Source: Salinicola halimionae
GTDB taxonomy: Bacteria > Pseudomonadota > Gammaproteobacteria > Pseudomonadales > Halomonadaceae
DNA length: 64,000 nucleotides
Assembly: GCF_003206065.1 (NCBI RefSeq)
Contig: NZ_PZJQ01000004.1
Coordinates: forward strand, 655,168-719,167
Reading direction: 5' to 3'
Both the position numbers and the translations under genes were made by a program. Positions 56,506 through 64,000 of the stretch are shown here, piece after piece; position 1 is the first letter of the stretch, and the number at the start of each line of letters is the position of its first letter. The notes below the pieces were generated by a model. That model saw nothing but the letters and a program-made list of their open reading frames with translations, did not search any database and was not told where the DNA came from.

Positions 56506-59500
56506 ATGCAACACGTCGCGATCGAGGGAAAAACAGAATTTCTGGAACAGCTGAAGGAAAAGCTGTCCAAACGCCTCCCCGAAGACAAGGTCAAGCGGAT
56601 CACGGCGTTCGCCGAGGATCTCTACGCCACGGCGCCTTTCGAGGAGGCAGCGGATCGGCAGCTCGATGATATTTACGGCGCCACGCTGGCAGCTTGGCAT
56701 TTCATGCGCACTTTCGACCCCGACGAGGCGAGAGTGCGGGTGTTCAACCCCAACTTCGAAGCGCATGGCTGGCAGTCTCCGCATACCGTCGTCGCTGTAC
56801 TCCATCGCGATATGCCTTTTCTGGTCGATTCGGTCCGCATGGAGCTCAACCGGCGCGGTCTGACTCTGCATGCGATTCATAACGCGGTGCTGGCGGTCGA
56901 GCGGGATGCCCGCCACCACGCGACGCGGATCACCGGCACTCGTGCCGAGAAGGCGCCGGAGGCACGCGAGTCGATCATTCTGATCGAGGTAGACCGCCAC
57001 ACGGACAGCCAGACGTTGATCGACCTGGAACAAGGCCTGCGCGATGTGCTTCTCGACGTGCGGACCGCCGTCGTCGATTTCGACCCGATGTGCGAGAAGG
57101 CTCGCGAGATCATCGGGGAATTGGAAAACCAGCACTCGGAAGGGGTTACGGCGGACGATCAGCAGGAAACGGTGGCTTTCCTCAAGTGGTTGCTGGACGA
57201 GCACTTCACGTTCCTGGGCTACGCCGAAAGCCGCCAGGTCGGCAGCGGCAAGAAAGCTCATGGTGAGCGGGTCAGCGGCAGCGAGCTGGGCGTGCTGAAG
57301 CTGGACCAGCCGCGCTACCAGGAACCGGTGCGCTTCGAGCAGGACAAGGGGTCGGCGCTGCTGCATTTTGCCAAGAGTGCCTATCACGCCCGCGTGCATC
57401 GTCCGACCTATCCGGACTACATCGCCATCACCCGTCACGATGCTAAAGGCAAGGTGATTGGTGAGTGGCGGTTCTTCGGCCTGTTCACCTCGTTGGTCTA
57501 TAACGAATCGCCGCGCACGGTACCGGTACTGCGTCGCAAGGTGCAAGCAGTGATCGACGCTGCTGGCGTCAATCCGAAAGGGCACAACGGCAAGCTGTTA
57601 TTGCAGGTGCTTGAGGTGCATCCCCGGGACGATCTGTTCCAGAGCTCCACCGAGGAGTTGAGCCGAACGGCGTTCGGGATCCTCAATATTCGCGAACGCC
57701 GCCGTGTGCGCCTTTTCATTCGCGAGGATCGCGCCGGTCAGTTCTACTCCTGCCTGGTGTTCGTGCCGCGGGATATCTTTTCCACCGATCTGCGTCTGCG
57801 CATCCAGAACCTGCTGTGCGAAGAACTCGACGCGACCTTCGCCGACTTCAACCCGTACCTTTCCGAGTCGATTCTGGCGCGGATCCAGTTCACGCTGCGC
57901 TTCAATGGCGACAAGCCGGTGGAGTTCGACGGTCGAGCGCTGGAGAAGAAGATCATCAATCTGGCGCGCAACTGGCGCGAAGAACTGCACGGCGCGTTGA
58001 TCGAGAGTCTGGGTGAGGAGGCGGGCAATCTTCAGGCTCAAACCTTCCGCGACGCCTTTCCCGGTAGCTATCGCGACGACTTCGCGGCACGCACCGCTGC
58101 CAATGACATTCGTCACCTCCAGGCACTCGACGATGGCGCACCGATTGGCGTCAGTCTTTACCATCTGGCCGAAAGCGCGGCCGAGAGCGTCAATCTCAAG
58201 CTCTATCATCACCAGACACCGATTCCGCTCTCCGACATGTTGCCGGTACTCGAGAACCTCGGATTACGCGTCATCAGCGAGCGCCCCTATCGCATCGCCA
58301 CCGAACAGCAGACCTACTGGATCCATGACTTCACGTTTGAATACCGCGGCGTGGGCGAGGTCGATCTGCGCGACATGCGCGACAATTTCATCGATGCGTT
58401 TACCCGGATCTGGGTCGGCGATGCCGAGAACGACTCCTATAACCGCTTGATCATCGGCGCCGATCTGGATTGGCGTCAGGTTGCGGTGCTGCGCGCCTAT
58501 GCGCACTACATGAAGCAGTTGCGGATCGGCCTATCGCAGGCCTACATCGCCAGCACACTGGCCGCCCACGCCGACATCACGCGTGGCTTGACGCGGCTGT
58601 TCACGCTGCGTTTCTCACCGGAAACGACGAAGCAGCGCGACGAACAGTGCCAGGCGTGCATCGACGAACTCAATGCGATGCTCGATCAGGTGGCCAGCCT
58701 CAATGATGATCTGCTGCTGCGCCGCTATGTCGATCTGATTCAGGCCACCGTGCGGACCAACTTCTTCCAGCCGGGTGAGGATGGCAGTGCCAAGGCCTAC
58801 ATCTCGTTCAAGCTGGAGCCGAGCAAAGTGCCGGGTATGCCCAAGCCGCGGCCGATGTTCGAAGTTTTCGTCTACTCGCCGAGGATGGAAGGCGTTCACC
58901 TGCGCGGAGGCAAGGTCGCCCGTGGGGGCTTGCGCTGGTCGGATCGCAACGAGGATTTCCGTACCGAAATTCTCGGGCTCATGAAGGCGCAACAGGTCAA
59001 GAACTCGGTCATCGTTCCGGTTGGCGCCAAAGGTGGCTTCATCTGCAAGCGGATGCCGGAAAATGCCGATCGCGACACCCTTCAGGCTGAAGGGATCGAA
59101 TGCTACCGGACGCTGATTCGTGGCCTGCTGGATATCACCGACAATCTCGACGGCACCACCGTGGTGCCGCCGCGCACGGTCGTACGTCACGACCCGGATG
59201 ATCCGTACCTTGTGGTGGCCGCGGACAAGGGCACGGCGACCTTCTCCGATTATGCCAATGCCATCTCGATCGAGTATGACTTCTGGCTGCGCGACGCTTT
59301 TGCCTCCGGCGGGGCTCAGGGCTACGACCATAAGGGCATGGCCATCACGGCGCGTGGCGCCTGGGAGTCTGTCAAGCGACACTTCCGCGAAATGGGCCTG
59401 AATACCCAGAAGGAGACCTTCAGCGTATTGGGCATCGGTGACATGGCGGGCGATGTCTTCGGCAACGGCATGCTGTTGTCCGACAAAATCCTGCTGGTGG

Positions 59501-61326
59501 GGGCCTTCAACCATCGGCACATCTTCGTCGACCCCAAGCCGGACGCCGCAAAGTCTTTCGCCGAACGCAAGCGTCTGTTCGCCCTGCCGCGTTCGAGCTG
59601 GTCGGATTACGACGAAAAGGCGATCTCAGAAGGCGGCGGGATCTTCTCCCGCGACGCCAAGTCGATTCCCGTTTCCGCGGCGATGAAAAAGGTCTTCGGT
59701 ATCAAGGAGGACAAGCTCTCGCCGAACGATCTGATCAACGCCATGCTCAAGTCGAAGGTTGACCTGGTCTGGAACGGTGGTATCGGTACCTACGTCAAGG
59801 CGTCTAGTGAAAGCCATGCGGACGTCGGCGACAAGGCCAACGACGGCCTGCGCATCGACGGTCGGGAGCTCAACTGCCGCGTGGTCGGCGAGGGCGGTAA
59901 CCTGGGTCTGACCCAGCGCGGGCGTATGGAAGCGGCGGAGAAGGGTATTCGCGTCAACACCGATTTCATCGACAATGCCGGTGGCGTCAACTGCTCGGAT
60001 CACGAGGTCAACATCAAGATTCTGCTGGATGGCATCGTTCAGCGGGGTGACATGACCGAGAAGCAGCGCAATCAGCTGCTAGTCGAGATGACCGAGGAGG
60101 TCGGCGAGCTGGTGGTGCGCGACAACTATCGTCAGACCCAGGCGCTATCGCTTTCCGAACTGCAGTCGAAAGAAGGGCTCGGTCCGTATCGCCGCTTCAT
60201 CAATGAACTGGAGGCGGCAGGCAGTCTCGATCGCGAACTCGAATTTCTGCCAGGCGATGAGCAGTTGATCGAGCGCAGCAATGCGGACGGGGGGCTGACC
60301 ATGCCGGAGCTGAGCGTGCTGATTTCCTACGCCAAGAGCACGCTCAAGAGCGATCTGATCGCCGCCGAGCTACCGGCGGATCCGCAATTGCAGCAACACG
60401 TGACGAAAGCGTTCCCGGAGACGCTGGCGGAGCGTTATCCCGATGATCTTTATCAGCATCGGCTCAAGCGCGAGATCGTCGCGACCCAGATCGCCAACGA
60501 CCTGGTCGATCATATGGGCATCACTTTCGTGCGCCAACTGCGTGACTCGACCGGCGCCTCGCGAGTCGAGATCGCCCAGGCCTACGTCATCGCTCGCGAC
60601 AGCTTCGGGTTCAATCAGCTATGGGAGCAGATAGAGGCTCTCGATCACCGTGTCGATAGTCAGACACAGTACGCCATGATGCTCGATCTGATGCGTCTGA
60701 TGCGCCGTGCAACGCGCTGGTTCCTGCGTCACCGCGGCTCGCTCAGCGTCAAGGAGTGCGTCGAGCAGTACGCGCCGCAGTTGGCACAGTTGCAGGAAGA
60801 CATCGGCAATCGCCTCAACGGCGGCGAGCGGGACGCCTGGGCCAAGCGTTGCGAAGCGCTGGTCGAGGCCAAGGTGCCGGAAGCTTTGGCGTCGATCGTC
60901 GCGGCGGCGCCCAGCCTATATGCCGGGCTCGGCATCATTCGGGCTGCCCGCACCAGCGGTGAAAAAATTCAGCGGGTTGCCGAAACCTACTACACCATCG
61001 GCCAGTGTCTGGAGCTGCCGTGGATGATGCAGCAGATCAACAGTCTGGAGGTGCGCGATAGCTGGCAGGCTCAGGCGCGTGAAACCTTCCGCGATGATCT
61101 CGATCGTCAGCAGCTCGCATTGACGGTCAGGGTGCTCGGGATGTCGGATGCGCCTCGCGAGGTCGAACCTCGCGTCGAACGCTGGCAGGAACAGCAATCG
61201 CCGCTATTCGAGCGCTGGAATGCATTGCTGGCCGAGATTGGGACGGGCTCGCCGATCAGCTTCCCGCTGGTCGCGGTGGCGATTCGCGAACTGGTCGATC
61301 TTGCCGAGAGCGAAAACGAGGGATAA
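56506..61326 (+). CDS. gdhB: NAD-specific glutamate dehydrogenase, 180 kDa class
   Basis: A 1606-residue catabolic GDH making 2-oxoglutarate and ammonia from glutamate; P. aeruginosa GdhB is of similar size. N-terminal ACT-like regulatory segments (about 1-500), then the catalytic domain from about residue 720: GGKVARGGLRWSDRNEDFRT, the Lys in VPVGAKGGFICKRM, GDMAGDVFGNGML, then VDLVWNGGIGTYVKAS and VGEGGNLGLTQRGRME. GAGGTGAT lies just before the ATG. The 255-base upstream gap holds no recognised gene. Confidence 0.96.
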   Translation: MQHVAIEGKTEFLEQLKEKLSKRLPEDKVKRITAFAEDLYATAPFEEAADRQLDDIYGATLAAWHFMRTFDPDEARVRVFNPNFEAHGWQSPHTVVAVLHRDMPFLVDSVRMELNRRGLTLHAIHNAVLAVERDARHHATRITGTRAEKAPEARESIILIEVDRHTDSQTLIDLEQGLRDVLLDVRTAVVDFDPMCEKAREIIGELENQHSEGVTADDQQETVAFLKWLLDEHFTFLGYAESRQVGSGKKAHGERVSGSELGVLKLDQPRYQEPVRFEQDKGSALLHFAKSAYHARVHRPTYPDYIAITRHDAKGKVIGEWRFFGLFTSLVYNESPRTVPVLRRKVQAVIDAAGVNPKGHNGKLLLQVLEVHPRDDLFQSSTEELSRTAFGILNIRERRRVRLFIREDRAGQFYSCLVFVPRDIFSTDLRLRIQNLLCEELDATFADFNPYLSESILARIQFTLRFNGDKPVEFDGRALEKKIINLARNWREELHGALIESLGEEAGNLQAQTFRDAFPGSYRDDFAARTAANDIRHLQALDDGAPIGVSLYHLAESAAESVNLKLYHHQTPIPLSDMLPVLENLGLRVISERPYRIATEQQTYWIHDFTFEYRGVGEVDLRDMRDNFIDAFTRIWVGDAENDSYNRLIIGADLDWRQVAVLRAYAHYMKQLRIGLSQAYIASTLAAHADITRGLTRLFTLRFSPETTKQRDEQCQACIDELNAMLDQVASLNDDLLLRRYVDLIQATVRTNFFQPGEDGSAKAYISFKLEPSKVPGMPKPRPMFEVFVYSPRMEGVHLRGGKVARGGLRWSDRNEDFRTEILGLMKAQQVKNSVIVPVGAKGGFICKRMPENADRDTLQAEGIECYRTLIRGLLDITDNLDGTTVVPPRTVVRHDPDDPYLVVAADKGTATFSDYANAISIEYDFWLRDAFASGGAQGYDHKGMAITARGAWESVKRHFREMGLNTQKETFSVLGIGDMAGDVFGNGMLLSDKILLVGAFNHRHIFVDPKPDAAKSFAERKRLFALPRSSWSDYDEKAISEGGGIFSRDAKSIPVSAAMKKVFGIKEDKLSPNDLINAMLKSKVDLVWNGGIGTYVKASSESHADVGDKANDGLRIDGRELNCRVVGEGGNLGLTQRGRMEAAEKGIRVNTDFIDNAGGVNCSDHEVNIKILLDGIVQRGDMTEKQRNQLLVEMTEEVGELVVRDNYRQTQALSLSELQSKEGLGPYRRFINELEAAGSLDRELEFLPGDEQLIERSNADGGLTMPELSVLISYAKSTLKSDLIAAELPADPQLQQHVTKAFPETLAERYPDDLYQHRLKREIVATQIANDLVDHMGITFVRQLRDSTGASRVEIAQAYVIARDSFGFNQLWEQIEALDHRVDSQTQYAMMLDLMRLMRRATRWFLRHRGSLSVKECVEQYAPQLAQLQEDIGNRLNGGERDAWAKRCEALVEAKVPEALASIVAAAPSLYAGLGIIRAARTSGEKIQRVAETYYTIGQCLELPWMMQQINSLEVRDSWQAQARETFRDDLDRQQLALTVRVLGMSDAPREVEPRVERWQEQQSPLFERWNALLAEIGTGSPISFPLVAVAIRELVDLAESENEG

Positions 61327-61373
61327 GGTGGCGACAGACTAGGGTGGCGCTGATGTCGCCCGTTTTGAATGGC

Positions 61374-61405
61374 CGTGGCGAGCAACGTAAATGTTGCTCG
61401 CCACG
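61374..61405. repeat. Perfect 13-bp hairpin between gdhB and the exported protein gene
   Basis: CGTGGCGAGCAAC pairs with GTTGCTCGCCACG around GTAAAT. No T-run on either strand. It could be a U-less terminator or a stabilising 3' end for the long gdhB mRNA. Confidence 0.75.
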
Positions 61406-61523
61406 CACCATTTCACCGGTTATCCGACAGCAGAACGCCTACCGTCACAGCCTTTTAAGGTGCGCCGGTGGGCGTCTCTGTTATGCTTTGCTCCGATTCG
61501 GTCGCAGAATGCAGAGAGGCCCC

Positions 61524-62654
61524 ATGAAGTATCGCGTGTTTTCCACTTTATTCGTGGCGTTGAGTCTAGCGGGCGCCAGCAGTCAGGTTCTGGCGCAGAG
61601 CGAGGCATTGAAGGATGCTCAGGAAGCCGCCAGCAAAGTCGATTTGACCCACTTTTTCAAATCCAGCTCGGATGCGCGCAGCCGTAGTTTCTTCTTCGGC
61701 GGAGTTCACCAGCATCCGTTCACGGTCGACGAGGCGGGACGCTATCGGTTCACCAGTTCGACGCTGCCGGGAGAATCCGACGATTACAAGATCTCGGCCA
61801 AACTCGTGGACAGCAACGGCAAGGTGTTGACCAGCGGTTCGGGATTGGGCTCCACCGGGGGACTCGAGCTGACACAGGCACTCGAGCCGGGCGACTACTC
61901 GCTTCAGGTTTCCGGTCAGAAATTTGGTACCACCAAGACGGGTGGTAACAGCTTCAACGTCGATGTCGCCAGGCTGGACGCCAGCGGTAAGGTCGTCGGC
62001 AGCGACGATGGCGGCGTGGACAACGGCGGCGGTATCATGTTCGGCGGGCCTGGGCCCGGTGGCCGAACCACGGCGTTCGTCGACGAGAGCGACCAGGTTG
62101 CGACATTGAGCGCCCCGGGCCGCCGGGCGGCCAACGATGTCGCGGCCAGCGACGGTGCCGGTCAGGTCGCGTCCACGCGAGATGACGGTGATGCCACCTT
62201 CGGCACCACCAATACCGGTGCAGCGGCAACGCCGAGCTCTGCGGCAGACGCCTCGAACGCGACGGGAGCCGTCCCGAGCGCCTCCGAGAATAGCAGAGGC
62301 CGCAACAACCAGCCGGCATTGCCGGATGCCTTCGACGAGGTTGTCGCCGATATAGTGATTCGCCAGGAAGGGGAGGTGCTGAGCTTCGACGTGGCCGAAG
62401 CAGGTACGGTATCGGTCGTCAGCTCCACCTTCCCCGGGAACGAAGGCACCTATCGCCTTCAGGCCAAGATTCTCGATGCCAACGGCAATACGGTCGCCAG
62501 CGACGAAGGCTCCCTGGCCGATGGCGACTTCGATATCGAGAGCGTGCTGCAGCCGGGGCGCTATCGCGTCTGGGTCAAGGGGCAGCGGTTCGGTTCAGCA
62601 ATGAACGGTGCCAACAATTACACTCTGCGCGTTCAGCAACTCGACACACAGTAG
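61524..62654 (+). CDS. Exported protein with two PPC-like beta domains and a long linker
   Basis: A 376-residue secreted or periplasmic protein. Signal peptide MKYRVFSTLFVALSLAGASS, cleaved probably after VLA. Two copies of a ~95-residue beta domain are present (about 45-150 and 275-375): FTSSTLPGESDDYKISAKL against VSSTFPGNEGTYRLQAKIL, and LEPGDYSLQVSGQKFGT against LQPGRYRVWVKGQRFGS. They resemble bacterial pre-peptidase (PPC) domains. A Gly/Ala/Ser/Asn linker of about 120 residues separates them. GAGAGG precedes the ATG. Function unknown. Confidence 0.75.
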   Translation: MKYRVFSTLFVALSLAGASSQVLAQSEALKDAQEAASKVDLTHFFKSSSDARSRSFFFGGVHQHPFTVDEAGRYRFTSSTLPGESDDYKISAKLVDSNGKVLTSGSGLGSTGGLELTQALEPGDYSLQVSGQKFGTTKTGGNSFNVDVARLDASGKVVGSDDGGVDNGGGIMFGGPGPGGRTTAFVDESDQVATLSAPGRRAANDVAASDGAGQVASTRDDGDATFGTTNTGAAATPSSAADASNATGAVPSASENSRGRNNQPALPDAFDEVVADIVIRQEGEVLSFDVAEAGTVSVVSSTFPGNEGTYRLQAKILDANGNTVASDEGSLADGDFDIESVLQPGRYRVWVKGQRFGSAMNGANNYTLRVQQLDTQ

Positions 62655-62666
62655 CGATTTGCCCGC

Positions 62667-62706
62667 AACGACAAGGCCCGGTGCATCGTCTCCGGGCCTT
62701 GTCGTT
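62667..62706 (+). terminator. Terminator after the exported protein gene
   Basis: A perfect 15-bp stem, AACGACAAGGCCCGG with CCGGGCCTTGTCGTT, 10-base loop. No long T-run follows, but stem strength and position are typical. Confidence 0.75.
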
Positions 62707-62794
62707 ACTGGGCGTCGAATTCGTGCCGCCATGCCGAAGTGGGATATACTCGCCCGCCGCTACTGACTCCTTTCGTTATCGACGAGATTTTTCC

Positions 62795-63823
62795 ATGTAC
62801 GCCCTCGTTCGCTCCCTGTTATTTCGGTTAGAGCCAGAGACTGCCCATCGACTGACGCTGACCGCATTGGATACGGCGCATCGCGCGCGCCTGACCAGCA
62901 TGCTGGGCGATGCCTACGTGGCGTCGGCATCCACCGACCTCATGGGGTTGTCATTTCCGAACCGGGTCGGGTTGGCTGCAGGGCTGGACAAGAACGCCGA
63001 TCACCTGGACGCTCTCGGGGCGCTGGGTTTCGGTTTCGTCGAAGTCGGCACGGTGACGCCCAAACCGCAGCAGGGCAATCCCAAACCGCGGCTGTTCCGG
63101 TTGACCGGGCCGCAGGCGGTCATCAATCGCATGGGATTCAATAACGCGGGCATCGACCACCTGGTCGCCAATGTCCGCAGGAGTCGCTACAACGGTGTCA
63201 TCGGCATTAATATTGGCAAGAATCTGACGACGCCGGTCGAACGTGCAGTTGACGATTACGTGACCTGTTTGCGCAAGGCCCATGTGGCAGCACACTACGT
63301 GACCGTGAACATCTCGTCGCCCAACACGCCGGGCTTACGTAATCTCCAGTTTGGTGATCACCTCGATGGCCTGCTCAGTGCGCTGAAGGCGGAGGTGACA
63401 AAACTCGATGCCGAGAACGGTCGGCGCGTGCCGTTGGCGGTCAAGATCGCTCCAGACATGACTCGAGACGAGATTGCCCTGGTGGCGGAGACGCTTCAGG
63501 CCAACGAGATCGACGGAGTCATCGCGACCAATACCACGGTATCGCGGGAGCACGTGGCGGGGATGCCCCATGCGCACGAGGCCGGGGGGTTGTCGGGGGC
63601 GCCGCTGTTCGCGAGCTCGACGGCGGTGGTTCGGGAATTGAGGCGTCTACTACCCGCGATGCCGATCATCGGTGTGGGCGGTATCGACAGCGGGGTTCGG
63701 GCGAGCGAAAAATGCCAGGCAGGGGCCGATCTGGTCCAGCTTTATACCGGTTTCATCTATCGCGGGCCTGAATTGATCGGCGAGTGCGTTCGCGCGACCC
63801 AGGCTGATGGCCGTCGGACATGA
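62795..63823 (+). CDS. pyrD: Dihydroorotate dehydrogenase (quinone), class 2
   Basis: A 342-residue membrane-associated flavoprotein of pyrimidine synthesis. The N-terminal amphipathic region (YALVRSLLFRLEPETAHRL) is typical of class 2. GLAAGLDKNADHLDALGALG, PKPRLFRLTG, INRMGFNNAG and the active-site Ser in VNISSPNTPGLRNLQ are present. ATG 62795 is the family start. A TATACT element lies 45 bases upstream at 62745-62750. Confidence 0.96.
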   Translation: MYALVRSLLFRLEPETAHRLTLTALDTAHRARLTSMLGDAYVASASTDLMGLSFPNRVGLAAGLDKNADHLDALGALGFGFVEVGTVTPKPQQGNPKPRLFRLTGPQAVINRMGFNNAGIDHLVANVRRSRYNGVIGINIGKNLTTPVERAVDDYVTCLRKAHVAAHYVTVNISSPNTPGLRNLQFGDHLDGLLSALKAEVTKLDAENGRRVPLAVKIAPDMTRDEIALVAETLQANEIDGVIATNTTVSREHVAGMPHAHEAGGLSGAPLFASSTAVVRELRRLLPAMPIIGVGGIDSGVRASEKCQAGADLVQLYTGFIYRGPELIGECVRATQADGRRT

Positions 63824-63846
63824 GTCATCATTCGTGAATTAAAGGA

Positions 63847-63927
63847 GTGACCAGGAAGTTGGCAAAAGCGGTAGGGAAACGGAAGCGACACGGGCGTTGG
63901 TCGGAGGGATGTGAAACGCCGGAATGA
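63847..63927 (+). other. Possible short basic ORF downstream of pyrD
   Basis: A 26-codon frame, GTG (or TTG at 63859) to TGA, lies just downstream of an AAAGGAG, encoding a very basic peptide (KAVGKRKRHGRWSEGCETPE at the end). In Pseudomonas rmf follows pyrD; RMF is about twice as long and only loosely similar (KR-rich start, late Cys). Coding is unproven. Confidence 0.25.
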
Positions 63928-63935
63928 GCCATAAA

Positions 63936-63958
63936 AAGGCCCGTCAATGACGAGCCTT
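63936..63958 (-). terminator. Hairpin near the window end
   Basis: AAGGC(C)CGTC pairs with GACG(A)GCCTT around AAT. On the minus strand it is followed by TTTTTAT minus one base, so it may end a minus-strand gene beyond the window; on the plus strand the T-run is missing. Confidence 0.5.
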
Positions 63959-64000
63959 GATTGTCCTGAGTAAGCGCCAGCTACGTCATCACCGCCGGGT

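Noticed and set aside
56353-57585. 410-residue minus-strand frame opposite the start of gdhB
   Set aside because: Antisense to a clear gdhB N-terminus; no ribosome site or motif.

Overview
The window is a 64 kb, GC-rich, almost fully coding stretch of a gammaproteobacterial chromosome. Core-gene content and order (roxA-purB-hflD-mnmA-nudJ-rluE; clpS-clpA-infA-bpt-aat; ftsK-lolA-rarA; murI, trmA, large NAD-glutamate dehydrogenase, class-2 pyrD) point to the Oceanospirillales, most likely Halomonadaceae (Halomonas, Chromohalobacter, Salinicola or Kushneria type). That placement is inference from gene order and protein character, not a database result. I see no rRNA, tRNA, CRISPR array, insertion sequence, integrase or phage genes. 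No gene-free stretch exceeds 300 bases.

Layout. (1) 0.1-3.0 kb, minus strand: a three-gene operon of a GT4 glycosyltransferase, a DUF2334 polysaccharide deacetylase and an LPG-synthase-TM/flippase-like membrane protein; probably a small envelope glycolipid or glycan system of unknown product. (2) 3.2-5.1 kb: RNase II. (3) 5.3-13.9 kb, plus strand: an N-acetylglucosamine regulon: GntR/HutC regulator, GlcNAc-6-P deacetylase, SIS-type glucosamine-6-P deaminase, an EIIA-HPr-EI fusion, a GlcNAc EIICB permease with a second, cysteine-less EIIB domain, then a HAD phosphatase. (4) 13.9-20 kb, minus strand: ycjX-ycjF, an SLC5-type Na+/solute symporter and a GtrII-like glucosyltransferase. (5) 20-29.7 kb, plus strand: opgG-opgH (osmoregulated periplasmic glucans), a GlsB/YeaQ protein behind a sigma-S-like -10 element, an acyltransferase-3 protein that may decorate the glucans, a large protein with four DUF1266-like repeats, and an NlpC/P60 lipoprotein. 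(6) 29.8-38.8 kb: slyD, a small membrane protein, lpxR (lipid A deacylase), a glycine-zipper lipoprotein, then roxA-purB-hflD-mnmA-nudJ-rluE read right to left. (7) 39-43.9 kb: the whole N-degron toolkit (clpS, clpA, bpt, aat) around infA. (8) 44-50.8 kb: a Cache-type chemoreceptor, ftsK and lolA. (9) 50.9-64 kb: rarA, a hemerythrin-fold protein with degraded metal ligands, a LysR regulator overlapping murI, trmA, gdhB, an exported protein with a duplicated beta domain, and pyrD.

Many genes are translationally coupled (ATGA, GTGA, TGATG or 8-nt overlaps), and several starts look like TTG or GTG with good Shine-Dalgarno spacing. Most transcription units end in clear hairpin terminators. The most notable non-core items are the GT4/DUF2334/flippase operon, the four-repeat DUF1266 protein, the Cys-to-Ala EIIB domain of NagE, the degenerate hemerythrin, the duplicated-domain exported protein, and several hairpins and repeats in the nag and ftsK regions.
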